DNA from: Microdochium bolleyi | Taxonomy: Eukaryota > Ascomycota > Sordariomycetes > Xylariales > Microdochiaceae | NCBI GenBank assembly: GCA_001566295.1 | Contig: KQ964263.1 | Span: 434,001 to 498,000, forward strand | Direction: 5' to 3' | DNA: 64,000 nucleotides | Part shown: positions 21,936 to 33,058 of the stretch, piece after piece | Numbering within the stretch: position 1 is the stretch's first letter | How the letters are laid out: each line of letters opens with the position of its first letter | Position numbers and translations under genes: made by a program | The notes under the pieces: generated by a model | The model's input: only the letters and a program-made list of their open reading frames with translations | What the model was told of the DNA's origin: nothing | Databases searched by the model: none

Positions 21936-22968
21936 TGGCAGCTGAGGATGATCGATATGAGACATTTGACACTCCACGCTCCGTAATCCTTTGTGACGGG
22001 ACCTCTCTTGTTCATGCGGGCTTGAGACAATGTAGGGCAGCTCAACCACACTCTTTGACACAAGAACCTTCACACGTGTAACGACTCGGGCATAAACATC
22101 TTACCTCATGGAGAGATACATGTTCACCGCTGTTGAATGTTCTCCTAAGATTGGGCAGAGGATTGAGCTCAAAGACTGAACAACGGGATGTGTGGCTATG
22201 AGATTGCTTCCGGAGCTTCAAGCCGCGCCCGAAGCAAACCTCCCTGTGATTCTGTCGGCGCTGGTATCTGAGCCTTTATTATCACTCCGAGTTACCACGA
22301 CGGATGCCTCGGTGGGAACGTACATTGCCCAGCGCACTTGAGGCAATCCCGCCGTGTGCATCGATCGGCGATGCGGCGTATTGCCCGACACGGCTGACGG
22401 GGAGTCAGGCAGTGATTACGCGGTGCACATGAGACATTGCGCAAGCGAAGCAAAGCGGTGACAGACTTTGCCAGACTTGGCAGTCCTCCGGGCCCGTGCA
22501 TTGCGTGCCTCACTATGCAGCACCACCGTCTATGTGTGCTGTCGTGGGCAGTGATATGCATGTCTTAGCTTCGGAACCCGGACGGCCCAGTCAGTCACGC
22601 CCATGCAGGTCTCAACTCTCGCGCAGGTCAGCCCGCCCGTGCCGTTCCGTCCCGCCGTCAGCCAATCCGGCCCTTGGCCGCAGCTTTGTGTCCGGCTCCA
22701 TGCGGGGTGGCAGCTATGACTGGCCGGGGCCGAGCTGTCTCCGTCGAGACTGGAACCTACCGTGTTGCCCTGCGGGTTTGTCGATAGAGACACGACGTCG
22801 AGCTGTATGCGAGAGACTAAGTCATTGTCCGATTCGATCGGGCGAGGGTGGATGAAACGCCAAGATTCACGACTTACCAGACCATAAGTATCAGGAGAAG
22901 ACCGCCAGTTGTCACCAATCCACCGTCACAAACCTCTAGGGTCATCTGTTCCCAGCCTGAGGTTCGCT
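21936..22968. other. Intergenic, no supported gene
   Basis: This spans the protease-lectin stop and the esterase start, about 1 kb. Only short frames without motifs are present. Confidence 0.5.
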
Positions 22969-24900
22969 ATGCTTAGGAAACTGGTGGTGTACTGCCTCGT
23001 GGGCTTGTTGACCGTGAATGCGGAGCCGACATCAACACCCACCCTCACTTTGCCATGGGGAGTTTACGAGGGCAAGCCCATGAAGGATGATGCCAACGTG
23101 AGCAGTGCCACGCAAGGTCTAGGAGCGGAATGCTGACAAAGCACACACAGATCTACCTCTTCGAAAATGTCCGATTCGGAGCCAGCCCTGTACGCTTCGC
23201 TGCGCCAGAGTTCCCCACGTGGAAGAACACGTCGGTCCAGCCTGTCAGCGACGGCCGCAACTGTATCCAGGTCGACCCCAAGAAGCTCGACACTGCGCCC
23301 GGTGGTGACCTCCCCGTCGACACCCCGGGCGACCAGGTCACAGAGCAGGGTGAGGACTGCCTGTTCCTCGACCTCTACGTGCCCAAGGCTGCCCTCGATG
23401 GAGGCAGCAAGTCCAAGCCCCTGCCCGTCGTGTGTTTCTGGTACGGCGGAGCGTTCGCGTTCGGAAGCAAGAACCAGCTTGGCCCTCTGTACACAGGCCG
23501 CTCTGTGATCACCGCGAGCAAGTACTCGACGATCTTTGTGGCTGGCAACTATCGGCTCGGGGCGTTCGGCTGGCTGGCCGGCGACTTCATGCAGAAGAAC
23601 GCCCAACCGAACGCCGGATTGCACGACCAGGCCCTCCTGTTCCAATGGGTCCAGAAGTACATCGGCCAGGTCTCTGGCGACAAAGCCCAGGTCAGCGCCT
23701 GGGGCGAGTCTGCAGGAGCCGGGTCTATCCTCGCCCACTTGGTCCGCGAGGACGGCAAGGTAGATCCTACTTTCAAGACCTTTGCCGTCCAGAGCCCGGC
23801 CTTCGAGTGGGCCTGGGACAACCGCCCCAAGGGCAAGCTGGATCAGATGTTCGCAACCTTCTCCGGACTTGCCGGCTGCGCCGCGAGCCCGTTCGATCTG
23901 GGTTGTCTGCGGGCTTCGAAGAATCTGACCGCAGCGAACCAGAAGCTCTTCAGTGTGGTCAGGCAGACTGGGTTGTTTCCAGTCGGGCCAGCCGTGGACG
24001 GCAAATGGATCACCACGATCCCGACGCTCGCATTTGCTCAAGGTGCGTTGTGATCCACTCGACTGCCTAGCTTGGTCGGCAACTTTGGTAGCACTCACTA
24101 ACAAGACACCAAATTTCATAGGGAATTACTGGAAGTCGATCAAGTCGACGATCATCTCGCACTGCCTCAATGAGGCCGTGTCGTTCATCCCAGACTATGT
24201 GACCAGTCTCGAGACGTTCACGCAGTTCCTTGGCGTCTTCCTCCCAGGGGCCAACCTCGAGGCCCAGCGCCAGCAGATTGCCGCGCAATACCCCTGCAGC
24301 TCGCCCCCCTACAATGGTGACTATCAGATGTGCGTCGGCGCCATGATTCAGGATGCCAGCTTCACCTGCAATACGCGCGACCTGTTCTCGGCGTACCCCA
24401 AAGTGTCGCACATGATGCGCTACGGGTTCCCGACCAGCGAGACCGCCCGCCACGCGGCGGACCTGGTCGCCCTCTTCCCGAACAACATCGCAGAGACCAC
24501 CGATGTCCTCGTGAAGAACGGGCTGCCCAGGTGGCTCGCGGGATACTATGCCGCGAACCTCGTCAACACGAACCAGTCGGCCGCATATCAGACGTACTTT
24601 GCCTCGTTCGCGCTCTCGGGCGGCGACCCCAACACGCTGCCGATGCCCGACATGCAGTACGGCAATCCGCCAAAGTGGCCTGTAGCCACGGACGGCGAGG
24701 AGCTGGCCAATGTCCTCACTGTGCAGTCCATCAGTGGTGGAGTGCCTGGATTCCTGCTCGGCGTGCCCGATGACCAGAATGCGAAATCGACGTGTGCATT
24801 CTGGCAAAAGATTGCGGGGCAGGTCGTTACTGCGCAGGCCGCTGTAACGGCGGAGGAGGAGGACGAGGTGGAGGACGCGAGGGCTGTGGATGAGCTATGA
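22969..24900 (+). CDS. Secreted type-B carboxylesterase/lipase-like protein
   Basis: Three exons, 22969-23097, 23151-24042 and 24122-24900, give 599 residues. An N-terminal signal peptide (MLRKLVVYCLVGLLTVNAEP) points to secretion; an in-frame ATG 20 codons upstream would spoil it, so I prefer 22969. Family marks: the oxyanion-hole region FWYGGAFAFGS, the EDCLFLDLYVP block and the nucleophile elbow GESAGAGS with Ser230. The typical C-terminal catalytic His motif (H..ELPYVF-like) is not visible, and the C-terminal tail is acidic (EEEDEVEDARAVDEL). It may hydrolyse esters, but the missing His motif leaves catalysis uncertain. Length fits the fungal family (550-600). The extradiol dioxygenase gene follows on the same strand. 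Confidence 0.85.
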
Positions 24901-25527
24901 GTGGCTGCCCAGATTCTCCAGACTGTAGATCTGCGCCGTCGTGCGCTCTTATAGGCTGGTCTTGCTACTGTACTGTCCAGGGGCGAAAGAAGGTGATCGC
25001 CACATTCTTAGTACCATCAAAGAACAAGAGTCTTTTCGTTGATGGCCCTGGATATGGTGCGTACCATGCAAAATGTTCCCATCTCTCCACATACTACAGC
25101 ATCTATCCAGGTCCAAGGACCTGAGTGCTGCAGCCACCGTGATCCCCGCAGCGTCCCCAGACTCCCCGACCACGGTGCGGGGTTGAGGCGGAGCTGCCCC
25201 GGGCCGTTGTGCGGGGGATCATCATGTTCCCTCGACTGCAAGGCCTGTCGCCCGTGCCCATTGGTCCGTCTTCTGCCGTCTGCGCGGGCCGTCTATCCCC
25301 CGCAGAGAGAGCAACGGGACATCCCATGTGCTGCTAGGTACGGATGTCCGGGGACTCGTCGGAGACTCTGCGGGCACCCGAACCCGCAGATCGTGGCTAT
25401 AGCACGTCACAATGAACCCACAACTCTGGACGACTGGACCTGGCTGGACGACGTATTCTCAGCTGGCCTGAAGGTCCCTTTCCTGGCATCCGGAGACCAC
25501 CTCAACCATCGCGGAGGACTAGCAACA
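24901..25527. other. Intergenic, probable promoter of the dioxygenase gene
   Basis: No gene is supported in this 0.6-kb gap between two same-strand genes. A 205-codon frame overlapping the first dioxygenase exon is out of frame with it and has no motif. Confidence 0.5.
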
Positions 25528-26794
25528 ATGCATTCCCACGAGCCGGCAGTCCCTTCCACTCTCCAAGATGTATGTCGTCAAGCTGCCTGTCCACTTTCAC
25601 TATCACAACCTTCCATCTCCGGCGTATACCCACCTGTGCTGACGTACCTCGAATGAGACAGGTCCAGCCCAGCAGGGGCGCGTCCGTCGCCGACGTCGAC
25701 GCCATCGGCGCCGACATCGAGACAGCCGACCAGTGGCGCCGGAGGAACAACATCGACGTCGCGAAGCAGGTCCGCCTCGTCAAGCTGGCCCACATGCGCT
25801 ACCAGCACCCGGACCTCGACGAGATCACCACCTTCCTCGTCGACTTCGGCATGCACCTGGTCAAGTCGACCAGCGAGGCGCGGTGGTTCCGCGGCTACGG
25901 GCCGGACCAGTACGTGTACTATGCGCAGCGGGGGCCCAAGAAGTTCCTCGGCGGGACGTTCGCGGTCGAGAGCTACGCGGACCTCGAGAAAGCTGCGGCT
26001 CTCGACGGCGCTGGCGCGATCGAGGAGCTGAAAGACGCGCCAGGCGGCGGGCACTTTGTCAGCATCACAGACCCAGAGGGCTTCCCGGTCTGCTTCATCC
26101 ACGGCCAGGAGCCCGCTCCGCCAGGCCAACTCCCGGCAAAGCTCGTCATCAACTACGAGCAGGAGAAGCCGCGGGTTCGGGAATTCCTGCGATTCAAGGA
26201 AGGCCCGGCGGCGGTTCACAAGGTATGTTCGATTGTGATTGTACAAAGCAGCAAAAACAGACGGGACGGCATGCTGATGGTGTTCTTGTGATTAAACAGC
26301 TGGGTCACTATGGACTGTGCGTCCAGCAGTTTGACCAGCAGCTGCGGTGGTACACGGAGAACTTCAACCTCGTCCCGACCGACTTCCTCTGGGTCCCCGC
26401 GGGCGGGTCCTCACCCTCCGCCGAGCGCAAGATCGTCGCCGTCTTCGCGCACATCGACCGCGGGCACGACCACGTGGACCACCACACCTTTTTCATGTCG
26501 ACGAACCCGACGTCGCACGTGCACCACTGCTCGTTCGAGGTGCACGACTTTGACACGCAGCACCTCGGCCACCAGTGGCTGGCCGCAAAGGGGTACAAGA
26601 GCGTCTGGGGCATTGGGCGGCACATCCTGGGCAGCCAGATCTTCGACTACTGGTGGGACACGACGGGGTTCATGGTCGAGTACTACGCGGACGGCGACGT
26701 CATCAACTGCGAGACGCCGGTCGGCTATGGACTCGCTGGCGACGAGTCGCTGGCCGTGTGGGGGCCGGAAGTTCCCAAGACGTTCTTGGACTGA
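25528..26794 (+). CDS. Extradiol (catechol-type) dioxygenase, VOC superfamily
   Basis: Three exons, 25528-25569, 25662-26222 and 26300-26794, give 365 residues; both introns are phase 0 with GTATGT donors. The two-domain layout matches catechol 2,3-dioxygenase and 2,3-dihydroxybiphenyl dioxygenase-like enzymes. An N-terminal VOC domain starts at LVKLAHMRYQHPDLDEITTF. The C-terminal catalytic one has the 2-His-1-carboxylate set: His204 (LGHYGL), His276 or His277 (SHVHHCSFEV) and Glu328 (TTGFMVEYYADG). Such enzymes cleave the ring of catechols with O2 and Fe(II). No signal peptide is present, so it should be cytosolic. The substrate is unknown. The small first exon (14 residues) is inferred from splice signals and frame. 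Confidence 0.88.
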
Positions 26795-27274
26795 GAGGGG
26801 GTTGAGGGTGGTGATGGATCCGTGAGGGGTGATGGGACAGTTGCCGGATCGCTGTTTGACTGGGTGGACGAGTGCAAGCGGGGAGTGGAGTTCGCGATGC
26901 CCTCATGGAACCATTTTTTCATGCAAACGTGAGAGGTGCACACGGCAGCTTGTCTGAGTTGAGGTCGTGGAGAGCACGATGCGTGTGGGTTCATGCTCCA
27001 ACTCGGCCGTTCATAACCTACTTTACCCTCTACCTCAATATCCTGCATCCGGGCCATCACCGTGCAACAACTTCAGAATGTACATCAGGTCCCGAGCGAC
27101 GTTCTAATAGTCCGTCCTATCGCCGTGTGTGTGGCGACCAGCAGTGTTTCCATGTCCTCGCCTTGTTCAGCATGTCAGGACCGGTTCTATCCTAGGCTCT
27201 CATTGGCACTGCGTGTCATCGCCGTGTAATCTCTGAACGAGCGCGAACATACGAGCCGCCGGCACCAGGAATGG
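26795..27274. other. Convergent intergenic region
   Basis: This 480-bp gap lies between the 3' ends of the dioxygenase (+) and IFI6-like (-) genes. I see no gene in it. Confidence 0.55.
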
Positions 27275-28030
27275 CTATGCTTTGGCCCAGACCATGCCGA
27301 GTCTCTGGAAGAACGAGAAAAGACTGCCACGCGGGATGTAACCGGCGTACGTGCTCTCCCACCATGCAGCAAATGACCCTGCCAGTACTATTCATCAGTA
27401 TCAAAGCTCGCCCACAAAAATGTCTCTGCTTACTGCCGGCTAGGAACTCGGGAAAAGTGTGGCACCACTCCACGATACGAGGGGCAGGAGATGGACTCAG
27501 GACTTACCCTCGATCGGACCGAGCTCCGCGAACCCGAGAGCCTCCACGACCATGGGCGCCAGCAGGACCAGGACGCCGATGGCAACGATGGTCAGCAGGC
27601 CGGCCACGACCTCCGGGTGGTCGCTGGCGAACTGGAACACTGCGCCCGCGGCCTCCGCGGCGCGGTCATGCGCGATCCTCATCGCGCTGCCCATCTTCTC
27701 TGGCCCTTGCTCCAGGATCGCCCTGATGCCGTTGAGGATGCCCTCGGCGATCCACTCCGACCAGCTGCCCTGTGTATAGACGGCGTCGTCGACCTGCTGG
27801 GCGAGCTGGGCCTTGCTGAGGTATGGAGAGGCGTCTGCGGTGCGCAGAATCGCCAGGACGTCGGCAACGGCCTTCTTCATGGCTGGAGTGAGGTGCTGGG
27901 TTGGAGGGCGCGGCTTGTGCTCGTGCGTGAGCAGCAGCGGGGTCGCGGACGTCGCCGGGTGGCTGAGGGGGTGGTAGTCGTCGGCGTCGCTGCCGCAGAG
28001 GCAGGAGATGATTGAGGTGATGGGGTGCAT
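27275..28030 (-). CDS. IFI6/ISG12 (interferon-induced 6-16)-like membrane protein
   Basis: Two exons in transcript order, 28030-27508 and 27378-27275, give 208 residues. The intron is GT-AG, phase 1, and joins ELGPIEG to SFAAWW. A long hydrophobic helix (VAGLLTIVAIGVLVLLAP, about 145-165) is followed by a Gly/Ala-rich part and a conserved-looking tail, YAGYIPRGSLFSFFQRLG. This arrangement is typical of fungal Ifi-6-16 (PF06140-type) proteins. Animal relatives sit in mitochondrial or ER membranes and modulate apoptosis; the fungal role is unknown. The frame is open further upstream to 28258, but MHPITSIIS at 28030 is the first ATG that gives a compact protein. It faces the dioxygenase gene. 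Confidence 0.75.
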
Positions 28031-28679
28031 TGTCTCTGTGGATGTTGTGGTTGTTGTGGTGGTGGTGTGAGAGCCTTTGGAGATAGTACTGAATGCTCGA
28101 GTTCTGCTGCACGAGGTTCGGGAGGCTGGAAACAAGAAGACTTCGCGTCTTCTCAAATACACAGGCGGAAGCGACCCACACCAAGATTTAGGCGCCGGGC
28201 TCAGCCCGTGAGGCAGAAACGGGCGAGTGTTGGTTGGCCTCCCGCAGCATGACACCACGCGCGCTATTGGTAGGCTGACTTATCACGACTGCAGGTTGAC
28301 GCGGTGTGGCCGCCTCATAATCGCCTCCAAGTGGCCATGCTGGCCAACAGATCGAGCATTACACAGCCCAGTTTGGTCCGCTGTCAGGAGCATCAACAAG
28401 TCCCTCCATCCATAGCACAGCGTCCTTCAGGGTATCTGGACTGGTCAATTGAGTCCGAGTGCCGTCGTGCAAGAAGAATGGTTCCTTTGGCCAGGCTGCA
28501 GCCGTGCTCGAACAGGCCTGTAGAAAGTACCTTCCTCCAGCAAGCACCAGTCTCCCGGATACTTCATCTATTGAATAGTGCCCTCTTGAAAACGACGCTG
28601 TGGGGTTATGCCAGCCGGTCCTACAACGCGGAAGACGGGACGTCCAAGGGCGGAAGCAACCAGGCCGAGAGGGAATCGT
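28031..28679. other. Intergenic
   Basis: The 5' flank of the IFI6-like gene. Its first part is GT-rich on the plus strand (around 28045-28070). No gene is supported. Confidence 0.5.
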
Positions 28680-29031
28680 GGCTGTAGCACTGCTCCCCGT
28701 CGGTGCGGGCGCCTATATCAACTTCCCAGACCACAACTGGAGCTACGCCGCGATATTCTGCGTCGCGGATGCAGGTTATGCTTCCCTACTCTCTCTGCTG
28801 ATCACGATCGGGGCCAATATGGAGGTCAAGGACAAGCGAGGCTCGTTGCTGACGGTCCTGGGCGCAAGGGCTGGGAGGCTGGGAGTTATCAAGTGGCTGC
28901 TTGGTTCCGGCGTGAGTCGAAGCGTGACACTGGCTTGCGAGCCGGGTCTGCTGGAGTGGTGCAGGAGCGAGGGTCACCCCGAAACGACTGGTCAGCTACA
29001 GGCCATGAGCCTCACGAGGGCTGATCTGTAG
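28680..29031 (+). pseudogene. Ankyrin-repeat remnant, partial copy of the downstream F-box-ankyrin gene
   Basis: An open stretch of about 115 codons with ankyrin character (AGAYINFPD, then LLSLLITIGANMEVKDKRG, then GRLGVIKWLLGSG). It aligns with the intact gene 1.4 kb downstream, around its block HLLDAGASINFRDAEHRH and the following VALLLSRGADVSLEDRLG. It has no proper start: the upstream sequence is in another frame. I read it as the broken remains of a tandem duplicate on the same strand. Confidence 0.55.
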
Positions 29032-30143
29032 TGAACTGAAGAGGCGAGGGCGTTTTTCTGAGCAGCGAAAGGGCGCCATCAGATGATATTGAGCAACCAA
29101 TGTGCAACACTGGCTGTGCTATTGCTCAAGCTCACCTACCATGGTGAAACAGCTTCCACAGTCAAGGAGAGCAAAGGCTTCCACGAAGCACTACACTGAG
29201 CACGGATGGAGGAAAATTCGATACTTGTTGCATGAGACGGGTCTGATTTTTGTCGTAGCTTATTTCAGTTCAACAAGCCAAGAACATCTCGCTGGTACAA
29301 TGCGCATTCAGACACAGAAATTCAACGCAATAATTAAATAACTTGCTAGAACACGAAGGCCGTAACAGCGACATTTTAAATACCACTACTAGCAGTGCCG
29401 TAGCTTAAGCATAGACAAGCATTTTTCAAGCAAGGTGTTGCTAATGACATCGATGTGCTGGCGCAATCATGTCTTTGATCTGGACTGCGATCCTGGCTTG
29501 ATTTATTATGTCGATGGAGCTGATGAACTGTTGACCGTACCGCGATAGTATAATGATACGAAAATATATCCGCCCTACAAGTATCATGCGTCCCACTAGC
29601 ACGAACCCAGATAGGTGGACCTGCTTGAGGGAGGATGCCATTTTCATGGATGCTTGATTAGGCGTTCTCATACTAGCTCACACATTGCCATATGGGGCAC
29701 GACACTGAACACCATAAAGCCTTCACACGGGGACTACGCCACATTTTGTAGACCAATTCGACTCGCAAGGAACAGTACAGAGCCGCCTTGCCCTCTGAGG
29801 ACGGCCCATAAGAATACGGGGACTGGGTCTTGCTCTTTGCTGCCAGGATTCTGTTGCTCGCTCACTTGGGCGAACAAACAGGAACTAGACTCTAACAGGG
29901 ATGAGAGGCCTTGCGGCTTATCCCGCCAAGGAGAGAACGACATCGTGCCCCAGCAGTGTGGATTAATTCGGTATTATGCTCCGCCCTGGACCTATTCTTA
30001 GACGCCGGCGACGATGACTAATAAACCCCTGCCTTCCTGAGCCGTGACTGGTACTCTTTCTTCACAACAACTTGAGTGCGGAAGCAGCGGTTCTGGGACC
30101 TGCTAAAGCTTGCGTACACTTCCTGCGAATTGCACTCGCCATT
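29032..30143. other. Intergenic, relatively AT-rich
   Basis: About 1.1 kb between the ankyrin remnant and the F-box-ankyrin gene. The middle (about 29300-29600) is AT-richer than the surroundings. No gene is supported. Confidence 0.5.
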
Positions 30144-32180
30144 ATGCCCGACATCTCCATGTCGGAGGCATCATCGCCAATGTTCCCACCCTCGCCGCCA
30201 GCTTCCCCCCGTTCCCCAGAATCTTTCATCTCAGCACCATCTAGAGCGACGTCTCTCGCCGACCTGCCCCCGGAGCTGGTTCTCCATCTCGCCGTCTATC
30301 TCTCTACCCGGGATGCCCTCGCACTTGCAGCTACAACACGCCTCTGCCATGGCACTCTCAACGAGAGGATATACGATCGCCACATCCGCACCGAGCCCGA
30401 CGGAGACCTTCCGCTGTGGTGGGCGGCGGACCAGTGCACAATTTATGCTCTTGCGACCGCTAAGCGTGCCCTCGACCACGGCGCCGATCCCAACGGCGTC
30501 ATGTTCCCTCCCTACCAGCAGGGGTATGAATTTTACGACACCGCGATGCTGAAGGCTGTCAGCAATGGCCATGCTGCGATGGTCGCTCTCTTGCTCGAAT
30601 ACGGCGCGGATCCTTGCGCCCAGTCTAAAGAATGCTGGCCTTTGCAGCTGGCGGCCAAACGACGTAAAGGAGACTACATCGAGTGCTTACGACTGATGCT
30701 TTGCTCCTCTGCAACGTCTTTGGGTTTGGGTTCGGGTCAGACGACGATCGGCGTGCAATACCGACGAACCCAGGTCATCGACCACCGCGGCGTCGACGGC
30801 TGGGCTGCGCTTCACGTGGCTGCCTCAGAAGGGGCTGATGACGTCGTCGACCTATTGCTCGAGCACGGGGCTCGTGTTGACATCCGAGGCTTCAGGAGGT
30901 GTACTCCGTTACACGAGGCCATAGAGAGCGGGAATCTTTCCACGGCTCGGAAACTGATCGATGCCGGTGCCGATGTGCTGGCATTCGGTTTCACAAAACA
31001 CAGCTGGGGAGGAGGGGCAGGTAGCAACGGCCTGGACAAAGCGTTAGACCTGTGCAGATGCACAGTTTTTAACCCGGAAAGGCTGCCCTCAGTTAGCCCG
31101 GAACAGGCTCGAGAATTCATTCAGTCACTTCTCACGAAGTATCGGAAGCCAGTATCAACTGGCAGCGGGCGGCGCGTCAACCTACCTGCGGGCCGAGCTT
31201 ACAGGCTTCTCTGCCCTTTGGGGGGGTGGCAGCCGACGCATTCCCTGCCCTTCATCAGCATGCTCTTGGACAGCGGCCTGGATCCGGATGCGCGGTCCGA
31301 GCCTGACGAGAGGACAGCCTTGTGGCATTATGCCTCAATGGAGGCGGGCTATGGCCCCCACAGGCCTGAGGAACCAGCGGCACTGACTGCCATAATCATT
31401 CACCTGCTCGATGCCGGCGCCAGCATCAACTTCCGGGATGCCGAACACCGTCATACACCCTTGATGCGCGCCGTGGTGGCAGGCACACCCAAGAGCGTGG
31501 CCTTGCTACTCTCCCGGGGGGCCGATGTGAGTCTGGAAGACAGATTGGGATGTTCAGTTCTCGCTCTCGCCGCCCGGGAGAAGAAGCTTGACAGCCTGAC
31601 ACTGCTGTTGAACCACGAACGAAAAGAAAACGGGGATCTTGCCGACTCGATCGCTGATTTGCTGCATCGCGTAACAGCTCGGTCCACGCCACTCCTGAGT
31701 GCTCTTAAGTACTGCAAAGTTGAGGCCTCCAAGCTTCTCCTTGCCCACGGTGCGCGGGCCGACGTCGAGAGTAACGGAGGCGACAGTGCCCTCGCTCTCG
31801 CAGTCAGCACGTCGGTCCTGGTGCCGGTCGCCCCGCTGCTTATCGAGAGCGGCGCGCAGCTGGAAGAGCGGGACTGTGAAGGATGGACTCCTCTGACACG
31901 CGCCACGACCAACGGCTGTCTCGAGGGCGTCGGGTTCCTGCTGCGCGAGGGTGTAGAGGTGGATGCTCTGCATCACTGGCCCCAGGGTACGCCGAGGAGC
32001 GGTCAATGCGAGACGGCGCTCGTCTTTGCCGCCGAGAGGGGCGAGCTGGCCATCGCCGAGGCTCTGATCAAGGCTGGCGCGAGTGCGGCGCGGGCGCTCG
32101 AGTGTGCGCCAGACCTCATTGAGCGATGCGAGGACGCGGGCTACGAGGAGATGATTAAAATCCTTCAGGCAGCGCTCTGA
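30144..32180 (+). CDS. F-box and ankyrin-repeat protein
   Basis: An intronless frame of 678 residues from the ATG at 30144; the frame is open further upstream but without an ATG. After a Pro/Ser-rich leader (about 10-35) comes an F-box-like segment at about 37-80 (SLADLPPELVLHLAVYLST), followed by about ten ankyrin repeats. Examples are GWAALHVAASEGADDVVDLL and TPLMRAVVAGTPKSVALLLS. Family knowledge: F-box proteins link substrates to the SCF ubiquitin ligase through Skp1, and the ankyrin part would bind the target. In fungal lineages such proteins are expanded and often variable. A decayed relative lies just upstream. The target is unknown. Confidence 0.88.
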   Translation: MPDISMSEASSPMFPPSPPASPRSPESFISAPSRATSLADLPPELVLHLAVYLSTRDALALAATTRLCHGTLNERIYDRHIRTEPDGDLPLWWAADQCTIYALATAKRALDHGADPNGVMFPPYQQGYEFYDTAMLKAVSNGHAAMVALLLEYGADPCAQSKECWPLQLAAKRRKGDYIECLRLMLCSSATSLGLGSGQTTIGVQYRRTQVIDHRGVDGWAALHVAASEGADDVVDLLLEHGARVDIRGFRRCTPLHEAIESGNLSTARKLIDAGADVLAFGFTKHSWGGGAGSNGLDKALDLCRCTVFNPERLPSVSPEQAREFIQSLLTKYRKPVSTGSGRRVNLPAGRAYRLLCPLGGWQPTHSLPFISMLLDSGLDPDARSEPDERTALWHYASMEAGYGPHRPEEPAALTAIIIHLLDAGASINFRDAEHRHTPLMRAVVAGTPKSVALLLSRGADVSLEDRLGCSVLALAAREKKLDSLTLLLNHERKENGDLADSIADLLHRVTARSTPLLSALKYCKVEASKLLLAHGARADVESNGGDSALALAVSTSVLVPVAPLLIESGAQLEERDCEGWTPLTRATTNGCLEGVGFLLREGVEVDALHHWPQGTPRSGQCETALVFAAERGELAIAEALIKAGASAARALECAPDLIERCEDAGYEEMIKILQAAL

Positions 32181-33058
32181 TTGCACGTTGCCCTGCGTCG
32201 TCGGTGTTTTGTGGAGCGCGATGTAGTGTTTTAGTGCTACATGATGAGATTTCTAGATTATCCTGAGGTTTTGTGTTTCTGAGTATATCTAGATTGATAG
32301 TTGGATGTGCTTAACCACATCTGCAAAGGGTTTTCGGCTTTCCCTCTTGATATTTGAATCGTTGGTGCAGACTTGCCCGCAACCTCCCTTACGGCGGACG
32401 AAAGCTGGTACCATTGCTTTGTTGACTTGAACCACCAGACGAAGTTCGGAAGAAGTTAAGTTCAGTTGATTATAAAGTGCCTGGCTTAGCTCTAGCTTAT
32501 CTTGGCTCTAAAATGGGGGCGTCACTATGTAGCGAATTTGGGCCTGGCGGTTTGTCTTCATGTAACCCCTCTGAAACTCTGTGGCATATGTGGCCTCCGC
32601 CTGTAATTGATTAGTATTGTACAATACATCGATGCATCTCTACTTAAAGGGTCCTCCTTGATAGGATGCTGAGTCTGGCTGTCCAAGGCTGACTGATCGT
32701 GGCTGGCTGAAGGCCGCCCGCATGGCACTAGTCTGCGCAGGGGATCTAGCATGTGCATGATGGCAAGCTGGCTACCAGTTGCAGGATGACAAGAGACATG
32801 CATGCTTCAGCTTCCGCAGGCTACGCCACGAGGGGAGCCAGCTCGCATGCCGAATTGTTGCAGGTTGCGGGACACAGAAAGAAGGGAAGCCAGGGAGCAG
32901 ACTGAGCCCGCCTATAAGAGCCCAGTCCCATCCCATGATATGAACCCCCGAACTGTGAAAAACTATTCTTCCTCTACAAACACGTTCTCAACCCCCACCA
33001 CGCAACCAGGACCTTCTTCCTGTCTTTCAGCATCGCTCCCGACACGAACACCCCAAAG
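32181..33058. other. Intergenic, with TATA-like box
   Basis: No gene is supported. TATAAG at 32913 lies about 145 bp upstream of the next start codon, and a pyrimidine/adenine-rich leader (about 32960-33055) follows it. Confidence 0.5.

Noticed and set aside
23064..24119. 351-codon minus-strand frame across the esterase
   Set aside because: Antisense shadow; the plus strand carries the signal peptide and GESAG motif.
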